Below, piece after piece: positions 9,612-19,353 of a stretch of DNA of 64,000 nucleotides. The stretch covers positions 28,566,450 through 28,630,449 of the forward strand of contig JAVGWX010000025.1 in the NCBI GenBank assembly GCA_036924085.1. Direction: 5' to 3'. The stretch is from Ariolimax columbianus (Eukaryota > Mollusca > Gastropoda > Stylommatophora > Arionidae). The notes under the pieces were generated by a model. The model ran no database searches. It was not told the DNA's origin and saw nothing but the letters and a program-made list of their open reading frames with translations. The position numbers were made by a program, and so were the translations under genes. Numbering within the stretch: the first letter of the stretch is position 1; the number at the start of each line of letters is the position of its first letter.

Positions 9612-10040
9612 TCACCTTCATCTTTTTGAATCTCCGAAGCTAACACACACACAATACAAACAATAACACCCACAAGTTCTTGATGTTTATAGTTTTGAAA
9701 GTCGACTACGATAGTGGGGACGACATGGGCTAGTGGTTAAGTGACACGGCTCACAACCAAAGGTTCTGGGTTCGATCCCCATCACAGCACCGGCCGTTAC
9801 CCCGGGTAAGCAAATTCTTAGAAAATGCAGGATGAAGCAGACCCTTACATAAAATGCATGCTGAAGTTGGATGCACTGGGCCGACAGGCGCAAAATAAAA
9901 ACCACAGTGCAACGCACACCGCCTTGGGGAATAGATAGATAAGGCAAACGCAAAAAAAAACCACAAAAATAAAACTACGAAAGTGAAATATAAAGTTGCA
10001 AAAAGTTTCGCCAAAATAATGTAGTGTGCTAAAAGGTTAA
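9612..10040 (+). mobile_element. piggyBac-like MITE, copy 3 (right part), split by SINE-A
   Basis: The left piece (9612-9715: CTTCATCTTTTTGAATCTC, AATAACACCCACAAGTT) matches MITE copies 1 and 2. The right piece (9961-10040) ends TAGTGTGCTAAAAGG+TTAA at 10037-10040. A SINE-A sits between, with the short repeat ACTACGA on both sides. The left terminus was not located. Confidence 0.55.
9716..9960 (+). mobile_element. SINE-A, full length, inserted in MITE copy 3
   Basis: It starts GGGGACGACATGGGCTAGTG, has B box GGGTTCGATCCC near 9769, and ends in an A-run at 9952-9960. A 7-bp ACTACGA repeat flanks it. Confidence 0.9.
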
Positions 10041-10059
10041 AAAGTATCTGACCTTAATT

Positions 10060-11435
10060 TATTCAGGTCAGGTCAGGTCATCCCATAACCGGTGAGGTCG
10101 TTGGGGCACACATGAAGACATCCTCCCAACTCCACGCCACCCCTCTCTGTCAGACGCCGCTGCCCGTGACTCTTCTGGTCGGAGACTGGTCCATTCTTTT
10201 ATGTTGTCTTCCCATCTCTTTTTGGACCGGCCTCTTCGTCGTCTGCCATGCACCTTCCCGTGGAGGATTGTGTTTGCAAGACCATTTGATCTCGATATGT
10301 GACCGTACCAAGTGAGTTTCCTTCTTTTGACAGTTGCCAAGAGATCTTCGAAAGGCCCTATTGCCGTCGTAATTCTATTTCGGATTTCTTCGTTTGTAAC
10401 TCGATCTTTGTACGTGACGTTTAAAAGTCTTCGGAAACATCTCATCTCCAAGGCCTGTATCCTTCGTTGAAGGTCAGCTGTAACTGTCCATATCTCACAC
10501 GCATAGAGAAATATTGACAGGACCAGTGTACGCATTAATCTGATTTTCGTGCGTAGTGCTAGCCGTTTATCTTGCCAGATTTTGTTAAGCCGTGCAAGCG
10601 CCGCTATTGTCTGTGCTATTCTGGCCAACACCTCACATTTTGATCCTTCATCACTGACAATCGACCCAAGATATTTAAAACGGTCAACTACCTCGAGTTC
10701 TTGACCGTTTGCTTTTATCCTGCTGTTGAAGCCCGTAGCGTTGTTTGTCATTAGTTTTGTCTTTCAAGCGTTTATCTCCATACCATAGTCAAGAGCTGTT
10801 TCATCGAGCCTTCTGACCCATTCCTGGAGTTCTGCTTCTGAACCCGCCAACCCGTCGATATCATCTGCAAAACGAAGGTTAGTAATCGTTCGGCCCCCTA
10901 TCTTGACAGTACCAACGTGACCTCCAAGTGCCTCACTCATAATACCTTCAAGGAATATATTGAAAAGAGTTGGAGAGAGTGTACACCCCTGTCTCACACC
11001 AACTGATGTGCGAAACCAGTCTCCTCGCCTCCCATTCACAAGAACTGCGCTAGACGCCTTGTTATACAGGTGTTCAAGGACCGTTATAATATTTCCATTG
11101 ATATTATACATCCTCATGGCTGCCCAAAGCATTTTATGCCATACCCTATCAAACGCCTCCTTAAAATCCACAAACACATGATACAGTGTTTGCTGCTGTT
11201 CTAGATATTTCTCGCTTAGCAGCCTTAAATTAAAAATCTGTTATGTAGTGCTTCTTCCCTGTCTGAACCCTGCTTGCTCCTCGGCAATAATGTTCTCTGC
11301 TTGGGGTTTCAATCGGTCGAGGATTAATCTAATCATGACCTTGCTAGGGTGGCTAATGAGGCTTATTGTTCTGTAATTTTGGCACAGCTTTAGGTTTCCA
11401 GACTTATGTAGCGGTATAACTATAGATTTCGTCCA
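10060..11435 (-). pseudogene. RTE-like LINE reverse transcriptase, two in-frame stops
   Basis: On the minus strand this gives SLISHPSKVMIRLILDRL, EEQAGFRQGRSTT, motif A (FVDFKEAFDRVWH), motif B (SVGVRQGCTLSPTLFNIFLE), motif C (NLRFADDIDGLAGS), FKYLGSIVSDEGSKCEVLAR, KTKLMTNN and the terminal domain (RCFRRLLNVTYKDR, RRRGRSKKRWEDNIKEW). A single in-frame TGA (10764-10766) separates the 137- and 227-codon stretches, and a TAA lies after GRSTT near 11223-11250. No endonuclease domain is present, so the copy is 5'-truncated. The 3' tail is a GACCT-type repeat (10065-10080). This is the best copy of the family also seen at 532-1645, 13742-13870 and 21468-21550. Confidence 0.92.
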
Positions 11436-11584
11436 TATTACGCGGAAACAAATGAAACATGGGTGTTATCCTTCGGCAAGGAGGTATAGGGGACCTTCCA
11501 GCAAATTGCGTCCGTCTCTGACAGTCAACCTGTCAGAGTTGAGTGTACTGAGCAACCATAGGGTTTTCATTCACTACGGAATGA

Positions 11585-13262
11585 TTGGAAGAATTGAGCA
11601 GCTGTGTTGTATCAAATTATGCTGAAAGATAGGTGGTACCCAATTGGAAGGCACCAGGAAGATACAACAGGTTTTCTGTGACGGCGCCACGAGCATTTCA
11701 CAAATTAAGAAGTGGTACAATCGCTTCAAAGATGGCTGCACATTGCTGGAGAGCGGATGGTTGGTTGGTTATTGATCCAGCGGCCTATGGGCTCCTGCCC
11801 TTTGGCCCAATGCCATATAGTGGTATCTGAAAGTGTTTGTAAGCTGTTGTTTAGTTCCGTACAAAATGTTCCATTTGTCTGGCCTCGGAGGAATAAGCTC
11901 TTTCCTAACACTGGCAAGGGCTGGACATTCAATAAGATGATGTTCAACAGTTTCATAGGGATGTGTACACAGCCGGCACTCTGGAGAATGTTCTGGTTGG
12001 ATTCTGTTCAAGTGGCTGTTAAGTTGTATGTGTTGAGTGCAAAGTCAGAAAATGGTGCTTTGATCTCTCCTTTTCAGGAGGTTGATGTTGTCTTTGGGGA
12101 TTTGGGATGGCCATATGTTTGTAGATTTCTCTCCCAGTATTTCCCATTGCCCATCTATTCAGCCAGGCCTCTTTGTTCACAGTCTTCAGTAGTTGTTTGA
12201 CTGTCTCTAGGGTTGTTGGTGTGTATTGTTGTTCTCGACTTGCTCCCTTCTTAGCCAGTCTGTCTGCCTTGTCACTGCCAGGTGTATTTGAGTTACCAGT
12301 GATCCATTGTATAACTATTCTGACTTAAGGGGATGTGAGAAGTTGTGGAGTGCGGATCAGGTTAAGGTAGGTCCGAAATGATGAAGTCATTGACCAAGTA
12401 CGAACCTTGGTCTTAGAGAACTGTTGTCACCATCCGAGAACTTGCGGATGAGGTGGGGATAACCATTGCCTTGGTACACTTCATATTGAGCGAGGATTTT
12501 GTTATCCGGAGGGTGTCTGTGAAATTTGTTTCAATGCTGCTAACGATGGAGCAGAAGCAGCTTCGTCTGGAAGTCTCACAGGACATGTGGATTGCACAAA
12601 CGACGACCCCCGACTTACTGAACAATGGGATCGCTGGTGATGGGTTGTGGGTTTTAAGGGTACGATCCGGAAACCAAGCTGCGGTCGCACAGTGGAGATA
12701 TGCATCATCCCGAAGCCAAAAACAACAAGGCAGGTCCGCAGCAATGTCAAAGTAATGTTGACCATTTTCTTTTACTCCAGTGGGGTTGTGCATCATGAGT
12801 ACACACCACAAGGTCAAAACATTACCAAAGAGTGCTACCTGGAGGTCATCCGTCACCTTCGTGATGCTATTCGTCGCAAATGACCGGACCTGTGGACAAC
12901 TGGAACTTGGCTGCTCCACCATGACAATGCACCCATTCATTCTTCACATCTAATTCAGACTTTCTTGACCAAACACAACCTTCCTCCAGGCTCTCTATTT
13001 TTCCAACATGGCTCCTTGCAATTTTTGGCTGTTCCCCAAGCTGAAAGGTGCCTAATTTGAGTCACGAGAAGACATTATGTGGAATGTGACGAACCAGCAA
13101 TACTCCATTCCCAAAGACGCCTTCCTGAAATGCTTCCAACAATGGCGGGACCGCTCGGAGAAGTATGGAAAGTCCCAAGGAGAGTACTTTGAAGGGGGTT
13201 AGGGTTCCAAACTTCCAGGTGAGTAATTGTATTTTTCCATATTTTTAAAACACCTCGTGTAT
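11585..13262 (+). pseudogene. mariner-like DNA transposon, dead, split by an RH-LINE fragment
   Basis: The N-terminal part at 11585-11756 reads DGATSISQIKKWYNRFKDG (HTH of mariner/SETMAR-type transposases). After an insertion (11757-12335) it resumes with NDEVIDQVRTLVLEN and continues to WLLHHDNAPIHSSHLIQTF (second catalytic Asp region, DNAPIH), NLPPGSLFF and a C-terminal WRDRSEKYGKSQGEYFEG-like stretch in shifted frames. Many stops and shifts are present. The right end (13224-13262, ...TTTTAAAACACCTCGTGTA) resembles a mariner TIR; no matching left TIR was found. The element stops about 40 bp before the transmembrane exon acceptor of the Ig gene. Confidence 0.85.
11757..12335 (-). mobile_element. 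3' fragment of an RNase H LINE inserted in the mariner
   Basis: The minus strand encodes QWITGNSNTPGSDKADRLAK (RNase H end; the usual His of GHS is Asn here), then KHMAIPNPQRQHQPPE, NRIQPEHSPECRLCTHPY and HHLIECPALASVRKEL (zinc-knuckle-like C-terminus). The 3' end carries an AACC repeat tail (GGTTGGTTGGTT on + at 11758-11769). GCGGAT occurs at both mariner junctions as a likely short target duplication. Confidence 0.82.
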
Positions 13263-13301
13263 TTCAGAACAAATTGAAAAGGATTTTTTTCGTTGTTGCA
13301 G

Positions 13302-13425
13302 ACCGCCTGGAATGGCTGTGGCCAGTGATTGGCATCATCTGTGAGGCGGCAGTGTTGGCGATCATCATCTTCGCATGCAGCAAGATCAAGACAGATGATC
13401 ACATAGAGAAACCAGCTGATGAAAG
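13302..13425 (+). CDS. Transmembrane exon of the basigin/neuroplastin-like protein
   Basis: This 124-bp exon lies between TTCGTTGTTGCAG and GTACATACG, with entry phase 1 and exit phase 2. It encodes D-RLEWLWPVIGIICEAAVL then AIIIFACSKIKTDDHIEKPADE. The pattern LWP-x2-GI-x2-E-x2-VL-x2-II-F is the signature of the basigin/neuroplastin/embigin transmembrane helix, including the glutamate buried mid-membrane (Glu140 of the visible protein). In vertebrate basigin this helix pairs with monocarboxylate transporters; a similar role here is inference. The helix is followed by a charged cytosolic start (SKIKTDDH). A mariner right end stops only about 40 bp before this exon's splice acceptor, leaving a short native polypyrimidine tract. 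The match to the family is distinctive enough to name it without a database search. Confidence 0.93.
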
Positions 13426-13492
13426 GTACATACGCTGTCCTGGCTAACCTAGACGTAACAAGTTATTTCTATTCCTGAAAACAGTAAACCAA

Positions 13493-13741
13493 GGATTCCC
13501 CAGTCGGGGATTTCCCCAATCAGGCATTTCCCCAATCAGGCATTTCCCCAATCAGGCATTTCCCCAATCAGGCATTTCCTCAATCAGACATTTCCCCAAT
13601 CAGGCATTTCCTCAATCAGGCATTTCCCCAATCAGGCATTTCCTCAATCAGGCATTTCCCCAATCAGACATTTCCCAAATCAATCAGGCATTTCCCCAAT
13701 CAGGCATTTCCTCAATCAGGCATTTCTCCAATCAGACATTG
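13493..13741 (+). repeat. 16-bp tandem repeat in the third visible intron
   Basis: The unit GGCATTTCCCCAATCA repeats about 15 times with C/T variants (TTCCTCAATCA) and one 4-bp AATC insertion near 13681. It starts 68 bp after the transmembrane exon's donor. Confidence 0.95.
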
Positions 13742-13870
13742 CAAGCTATTGTCTGTGCTATTCTGGCCAACACCTCACATTTTGATCCTTCATCGCTGAC
13801 AATCGACCCTAGAAATTTAAAACAGTCAACCACTTCGAGTTCCTGATCATTAGCTTTTATCCTGCTGTTA
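13742..13870 (-). mobile_element. Short fragment of the RTE-like LINE
   Basis: It matches 10593-10735 (CTATTGTCTGTGCTATTCTG, CCTCACATTTTGATCCTTCA). It is followed by a scrap of MITE-like sequence (AATAACACCAACACGTTCCG near 13880). Confidence 0.75.
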
Positions 13871-13967
13871 AAAAAAACCAATAACACCAACACGTTCCGT
13901 ATTCATTTATCTCCTAACAAACAACATAATCATGTCTACAGGCCTACTAATAAAAAGGTTGCATGCT

Positions 13968-14204
13968 CTCAGAGTCGGCAAAGGCCGTCGTCCATCGTAG
14001 ACGATGATGGCATAATTAATTTTGCTAGCGCTATTTTTAGCAATGATTAACTGCGCTACTTTTTATCCTCACTCTCTCGTCTCGATCCGTCTGACCCCAG
14101 TGGCAAGTCAAGGACAAGTGGACTAGAGGGCGACTATGAGATGCAGGGGACTCCGCATCAAGCACCCGTGAAAAAGACGGCGGAGTCCGGAGTCGAACCC
14201 ACAC
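13968..14204 (-). mobile_element. SINE-D, 3' part; outermost level of a three-level nest
   Basis: The reverse complement matches 37650-37888 (CACGGGTGCTTGATGCGGAG, GACTTGCCACTGG, AGTAGCGCAGTTAATC). It breaks off at ...CGAACCCACAC, and its tRNA-like head is found 3 kb away at 17231-17284. The CR1-like LINE is inserted between, duplicating CACAC. Confidence 0.82.
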
Positions 14205-14457
14205 TTAAACTTAACGTCTTTATACTGGTTTAGAAGACCCTGCAGAGTCTGTATACAACCAGTTACATTTACATCACCTTGCTCTAAAAGCTATGCGCAT
14301 CCAGTTTACTCTTAAAAGCATTTACTGTCCCTGCCTCCACTACCTCCCCTGGCAATGCATTCCAGGCAGACACCACTCTCTGACTAAAAAAATATTTCCT
14401 AATATCTAACCTTGACCTCTCTTTAGTCAGCTTGTAGCTATGCCCTTGTGTTATTGT
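14205..14457 (-). mobile_element. CR1-like LINE, 3' part (middle level of the nest)
   Basis: The minus strand reads TITQGHSYKLTKERSRLDI then RKYFFSQRVVSAWNALPGEV and NAFKSKLDAHSF-stop, followed by a 3' UTR whose end is ACTGGTTGTATACAGACTCT...GTCTTCTAAACCAGTATAAA...GACGTTAAG. That tail is shared with SINE-C. The LINE continues at 16862 after an RH-LINE insertion. Confidence 0.9.
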
Positions 14458-16861
14458 CTTCTTCGTACGCAGTCAGACAGTAACCATTATTTTTTCGAAA
14501 AAAGCGGCGGTCATCCTGAGGCTGTCGCCGCTGCCATAGAGCTTGTCTTGCAGTTCCACTGGTGATGGCCATATCTGCTCTCTCTGATCCTCGTATGTCG
14601 GGCAGTTCTGCAGCAGATGTTCAGCGGTCATTTTACCAGTACCACACGGGCATTCGTCGGTACCACCTATCTTCAATTTGTTGAATAGGTGGTACGTCAG
14701 TCTATTGTGGCCAGTGCGAAGTCTGAAGACAACGACCTGCTCTCTTCGGTTCGACTGGTAATAGGCATCGTTTTTGGTGTAACCAGTATGTTCGGTTTCC
14801 CATTTGGTCATGTATCTGGCTTTAATAAGCTGTTTTGACTCTTCGTACGTCATACTAGTATCTGTTTGTGGTAGTCTTGCACCTTCTTTTGCCAGTCTGT
14901 CTGCCTCCTCGTTGCCTTGGATGTTGCAGTGTGATGGGACCCACTGTACCACTACCCTTTTTGGTGCGGACTGCTGGCACAGTTTGCAGAGTGCTGCTCT
15001 TAAGTCATTAAGCTCAGTGTTTTTCTGGCTTTTTAGCGCTGTGACTACGGCGAGAGCATCTGTAAGCAGGACTATATGGCTTTCATTTTCATTGTGTGTC
15101 ACCATTTCTTCCACTGCCGCCCTCAGTGCCTCTGCCTCCGCTCTGAAATTGCTTGTGTACTTACCAGTAGCGAATGACAGTGTTATTTGTCTGCCATTTG
15201 GTAGGTTCAGGAATGCTCCTGCCCCTCCGTTCTGTGTAGTGTTTGTTACAGAACCGTCGGTGTATGCATGGGTCCAGTCCATGCTTGGGTAGCTTTTCGA
15301 TATGAAGCTTAGGGTAGTATCTCTCCTTTCTTTTTCAGTCTGGCAGTTTTTGTTTGCAATACCTGGTATATTTTCTACCACCTCTGGAAATATATCCTGC
15401 CTCCAGGTAGGTTTTCGTACAGTAGTGATGGGTTTTGGTGTTGTTAGTGCGTTTATGGGATCTTCGTGCATCTTTGCTTTGGCTATTTCTGCAAAGTTTC
15501 TCCGCTTTAGTTTCCCATTTCCCAAATTGTTTAGTCTCTGGTGCATTGGATGGTCAGTCAGTCTTCGGAGTTTCTCTGACTGCAGCTGGGCTCTGCAGTC
15601 TCTTCTATCGGTCATGGATTGCAGTTTTGTAAACTTTTCAAGTTCTACAATTGGCGTTGACTTCATGCCACTTGTTATAATTCTCATGGCTTGGTTTTGA
15701 AGTTTGCTAACTTTATCGAAGTTCGCCTTTGCTGCTGTTGTCCATGCCGCAATGCCATACTCGAGAACTGGTCTCACTCTTCCAGTGTACAGTTTCTTTA
15801 GTATGCTTTCGTCTGCTCCCCAGCTTGTGCCAGCAAGTTTCCTCATGATTGCCATTCTTTCTCTGGCTCTCATTCGGTTTCTCTCGATCTGACTTTTCCA
15901 TGTCATGTGCCGATCAAATGTGACTCCCAGATAGGTTGGGTTGTCGTTTGGCTGCAGGAATTTGCCATTTAGACTTAATTTGGTATTTTGGGGTTTTGTT
16001 GAAAGCGAGAATATTGTGCATGTGGTTTTCTCCTCGTTTATTTTGACCAGCCATGAGTTCGCCCACTCTTCCAGCGATGTTAGGGCCTGCTGCATCCGAT
16101 TTCTTGCTATGGTGAGATTCTTTTCAGAGGTCCACATAGCCAGATCGTCTGCAAACATTGAGCTATGGACTCTCCTTGGTATATTCTCTGTAATGTCGTT
16201 TATATATACCAGGAAGAGTGTGGGTGACAGTACTCCCCCTTGGGGTACTCCCTGCTCGAGTGTCACCTTTTTGCTCATCTGCCCTTGTACTTGGACTCTG
16301 GCCGTTCTTTATTTGAGGTAGTGGTTGATCCACTTGTACATTTTCCCACAAACATCACTTCTTCTTAGCTTGGCTCTAAGTCCGTCTTTCCAGACTTTGT
16401 CAAATGCCTTTTCCAGATCCACCCAAACAGCTACTGTGTGTTTCTGTGCCTGGTAGGCATCTTCTATTTCCTTGGCTATGAGGATGACCTGGTCCTCAGT
16501 GGATCTGTGCTGTCTAAAGCCGGCTTGCTGTGGAATTAGTATTCGTTTTTCTTCCAGATGCCACATCAGTCTGGTGTTTATCATACGTTCCATCAGCTTG
16601 CCGACACAGCTCAGTAGGCTGATGGGCCTGTATCCATTTGGATCTGTTTTGTCCTTTCCTGTTTTTGGTACTGGTACCAGTATTGCGTCTTTCCATGCCT
16701 GGGGTACAATTCCCCTTTTCCAGCTTTGGTTCAGGACCGATAGCAGTTTCCTCTTCGCTGTTTGGCCCAGCCCCATCAGCATTTCGTTTGTTATCCCGTC
16801 TTTTCCGGGAGATTTCCTTTTCTTTAATGTTCTCATAGCCTCTTCCATTTCGCTCATCCTC
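14458..16861 (-). pseudogene. RH-LINE: reverse transcriptase plus RNase H, nearly intact, one in-frame stop
   Basis: Minus-strand coding runs from 16857 to 14473, broken only by a TAA at 16309-16311 (HYLK-stop-RTARVQVQGQ). The upstream 182 codons have KRKSPGKDGITNEML, YRPISLLSCVGKLMERM, QAGFRQHRSTEDQ and motif A VDLEKAFDKVW. The downstream 601 codons have motif B GVPQGGVLSPTLF, motif C FADD (residues 42-45), RNase H YTDGS (Asp341), AEAEALRAAV (Glu), LLTDALAVV (Asp407), NEEADRLA (Asp460), and a CPCGTGKMTAEHLLQNCP knuckle (543-560). All four RNase H acidic residues are present. There is no endonuclease domain, so it is 5'-truncated. The tail is CGAAGAAG. GTGTTATTGT at 14448-14457 and 16862-16871 is the target duplication. 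The family is Jockey/I-like by layout. Confidence 0.95.
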
Positions 16862-17230
16862 GTGTTATTGTAGATGGCTGTATTTTAAAAAACTTGTTAT
16901 AGTCTAATTTATCGATTCCTCTGATCATCTTATAAACCTGTATTAAGTCACCACGAATTCTTCTCTCTTCTAGACACTGTAGGCCGGTTTTTCTGAGTCG
17001 ATCCTCATAACTGTAATTCTGGAATCCCACTATCATCTTTGTCGCTCTTTTTTGTATTCTTTCCAGCATGTTTATATCCCCTCTATGATAAGGACTCCAC
17101 ACCTGAACACAGTACTCCAATCTAGGTCTAACTAAAGCTTTATACAGTTTGACGATCACTTCCTTGCTATGTTTAACATTTCTTTTTATCATACCTAACA
17201 TTGCATTTGCCTTTTTCACTACTACCTTAA
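16862..17230 (-). pseudogene. CR1-like LINE, upstream part (middle level of the nest)
   Basis: The minus strand encodes VVKKANAMLGMIKRNVKH, EVIVKLYKALVRPRLEYCVQ, VWSPYHRGDINMLERIQKRA, TKMIVGFQNYSYEDRL and RIRGDLIQVYKMIRG, the CR1-clade C-terminal region. It breaks at ...QPSTIT, which is completed in frame at 14457 (QGHSYKL) once the RH-LINE and one target copy are removed. The 5' truncation point abuts SINE-D at 17231. Confidence 0.9.
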
Positions 17231-17284
17231 CACACCACCTGATCACGAGGCCGACGGCTTAACCACTTCGCCATGGAATCCCCA
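17231..17284 (-). mobile_element. SINE-D tRNA-like head (outermost level of the nest)
   Basis: The reverse complement GGCGAAGTGGTTAAGCCG...GGTGGTGTG matches the head of the copy at 37612-37888 and supplies the A-box region. Together with 13968-14204 it makes one ~290-bp SINE split by 3 kb of nested insertions. Confidence 0.8.
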
Positions 17285-17441
17285 GTCAGAGTCAACAGCC
17301 ACAGTAAAATATGACGCGCTGAAAATGAATGCAGCTGCAGGGGAAATTGCGTCAATTTTTTTAGTACAGCCTGGAGAAGGTTAAGACAAGACAACAAATA
17401 AAATTGATTGTAATTTCAAATATTTTTTTATTTTTTTTCAG

Positions 17442-17499
17442 GGAAGGACTGCTGAGACAAGGGTCAGCCCGCAACAGAGACCAGGAAAAAAATAACTAG
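17442..17499 (+). CDS. Last coding exon (cytosolic tail and stop) of the basigin/neuroplastin-like protein
   Basis: This exon follows a long T tract ending in TTTTTTTTCAG. Phase 2 from the previous exon is completed (AG|G = Arg), giving R-EGLLRQGSARNRDQEKNN and a TAG stop at 17497-17499. The tail is short, basic and polar, like the LRQRNS/LRQRNT ends of vertebrate basigin and neuroplastin. The visible coding total is 28 + 1 + 96 + 1 + 40 + 1 + 18 = 185 residues. The downstream sequence is AT-rich with AATAAA motifs, as expected for a 3' UTR. The exon is short, so the support is the phase match, the strong acceptor and the family-like tail rather than length. Confidence 0.82.
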
Positions 17500-18403
17500 A
17501 AAACATCAAAAGATCTAAAACATAAAAATAAAAATTAGAAATTTAACTAAATAAAATTGAAATTTAATTTACTGGAAAATTCCAACAATAATAATTTGCG
17601 ATGACGTCTATCCCCTATGTGGGTTTTAATTTTGTGAAGACAGATTTACATATTCGGATAAAAACAATACATTTCTTTGTGTCGTTTATTATAATATTTT
17701 AAGAATTATGGGAGCTAAACCAGATATGTAAGGGACTGCAATAAATGTGTATGTCCGATGATTGGTGTTGAATTTCTCTAGAAAACGTTCATTTGTCTCG
17801 CGGGGTCGCTTAACACATTATCTAATGAATTTAAAAGTGTGTTCTGGAATATTGAACCCATTTTCTGCTGAAGAGGAAAATATATACTGCGGTGTAATTT
17901 ATTTTTGCTTGCTTTTTTACACATTGAAGTTAGCGTATAAACTGTAGTTTTGAAAATGATACTTCCTGTGGTCAATTTTTATGTTGGACTGGATTGTAAA
18001 TTGTATGACATATATTTCTTTTATTGCTACTTAAAAATTTACATTGATAAACTTTTCTGACACTGTTAGTTGCTTGCCGAAGTTCATGTGTATTTTTTAT
18101 CTCATTTTTCTCACCACTAGGTGAGTACAAAGTAAACTAGTTTTTCTCTGTGTTTAAAGCTGCGGCAAATGACTGCCCGTAAAAATTAAAATTGTTGCTC
18201 AACCAGGTCGACGCCAACTTTTAACACATGTGTTGCGTTCTGTCACTTAGTTAGCATAATTTCAGGTTTAAAAATAACCCACAAGATTACCAATGATCTA
18301 CACGCAATTTCTGTTAAATATAGTTTTTTTTTCGATAGACCTGTATTTACGAATTTGGTGAATTCTAAACTTATCACATTTTTCACGATGAAAATCAGGA
18401 CAT
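17500..18403 (+). other. AT-rich 3' flank of the Ig gene; no repeat or gene recognised
   Basis: About 900 bp without a recognisable repeat or a convincing coding exon. The short open frame at 17762-17947 has no family resemblance. It probably includes the 3' UTR. Confidence 0.5.
17550..17745 (+). terminator. Candidate polyadenylation signals of the Ig gene
   Basis: AATAAA occurs at 17550-17555, 51 bp after the stop codon, and again at 17740-17745. Either could end the transcript. The surrounding 17500-18400 is AT-rich and free of recognisable repeats, consistent with a 3' UTR and flank. No transcript evidence is available, and a longer UTR is possible. Confidence 0.4.
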
Positions 18404-18754
18404 CTTATTCTTCGTTCGTTCTAAAACTCCCACTACCAAGCCCTGAAAAGGGCTTTGCAGGTAGAAGGATATTGTCCAGAGAACGGAATTCGTTGTGTCG
18501 TAGTTTACAGATTAACTGCAATATTTGCACATTTCGGTCCGACACATCCGTCTTCGGCCGGCATTTTTGGGTACTGGGATAGTCTTCCCTCTTCGATCCA
18601 TTCGGCTTAGCCAGTCTGCTCTGCTGCAGCCTGTTATCCAGGATCACCGCGTGGAGGTGTAGAAGGGTCTTGGCAGTTCTGGTTCGCTGATGCTAACAGT
18701 CAGCTTTGATTCGCTGACCGCTGCAGCTCATGCCTTGAACAGCATCTTGATCCC
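18404..18754 (-). mobile_element. SINE-B, full length
   Basis: It runs from TTCTTCGTTCG (tail in sense GAACGAAGAA) through ACTACCAAGCCCTGAAAAGG, GGATCACCGCGTGGAGGTG, GCTGCAGCCTGTTATCC to CATCTTGATCCC. No tRNA head is obvious. Confidence 0.9.
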
Positions 18755-18959
18755 AAATCAGGACTTCCAAGTCTGAGAAATGATTTAATATTTGATCAGA
18801 TCAACGATTACACATAACTCCTTCATGACAGCAACAGAAGACACCAGACTATATGTGGACATCTTCGACTTCGGAGTTCTAACAGTGCTCTGCTAGGGTA
18901 GCAAAACCTGGTCTCTAACGAACGCAGCAGAGAACCAACTGAGAACAGCACACGCCTTG

Positions 18960-19260
18960 TGGGCATAACTCTCAGACAACAGCGGCAGTTCAAACTACAC
19001 AACAGCGACATCTGGAGAATGTCACACATCAAGGATGTCATACAGTACGTCAACCACTCAAAACACAGCAGAGCTGGTCATATATCTATACGACAAGATG
19101 GAGTACCATAACCGCCATGTAGTACCCGCACGACAAAAAGAGACCTCGGGGATGGCCCCCAACTCGCTGGTGAGATTCATTAGACAAGCACAACATACAC
19201 GACCCCACAACAAACAGACTGCTTTCCCACTGGACGACACGTGTCAGTGACAGGAACGAC
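18960..19260 (+). pseudogene. Strongly decayed LINE C-terminal remnant
   Basis: The pattern SHIKDVIQYVNHSKHSRAGHI, then PARQKETSGMAPNSLV and DWNPL-type ends resembles the RxxWAGHVxR...W...RRRGRPxxRW terminal region of LINE proteins, but frames are scrambled. Confidence 0.4.
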
Positions 19261-19353
19261 TGGAACCCGCTCAAGGGTGACCATCCCTTGACGAAGAGCG
19301 AGTCGAACTGAGAACTAAGAATGATCAGACATTCGGATTACACATGGGTGTTC

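Noticed and set aside
12413..12940. 175-codon minus-strand frame
   Set aside because: It is antisense to the mariner transposase remnant, which has the DNAPIH motif on the plus strand.
14804..15292. Plus-strand frames across 14.8-16.9 kb
   Set aside because: They are shadows of the minus-strand RT/RNase H coding sequence.
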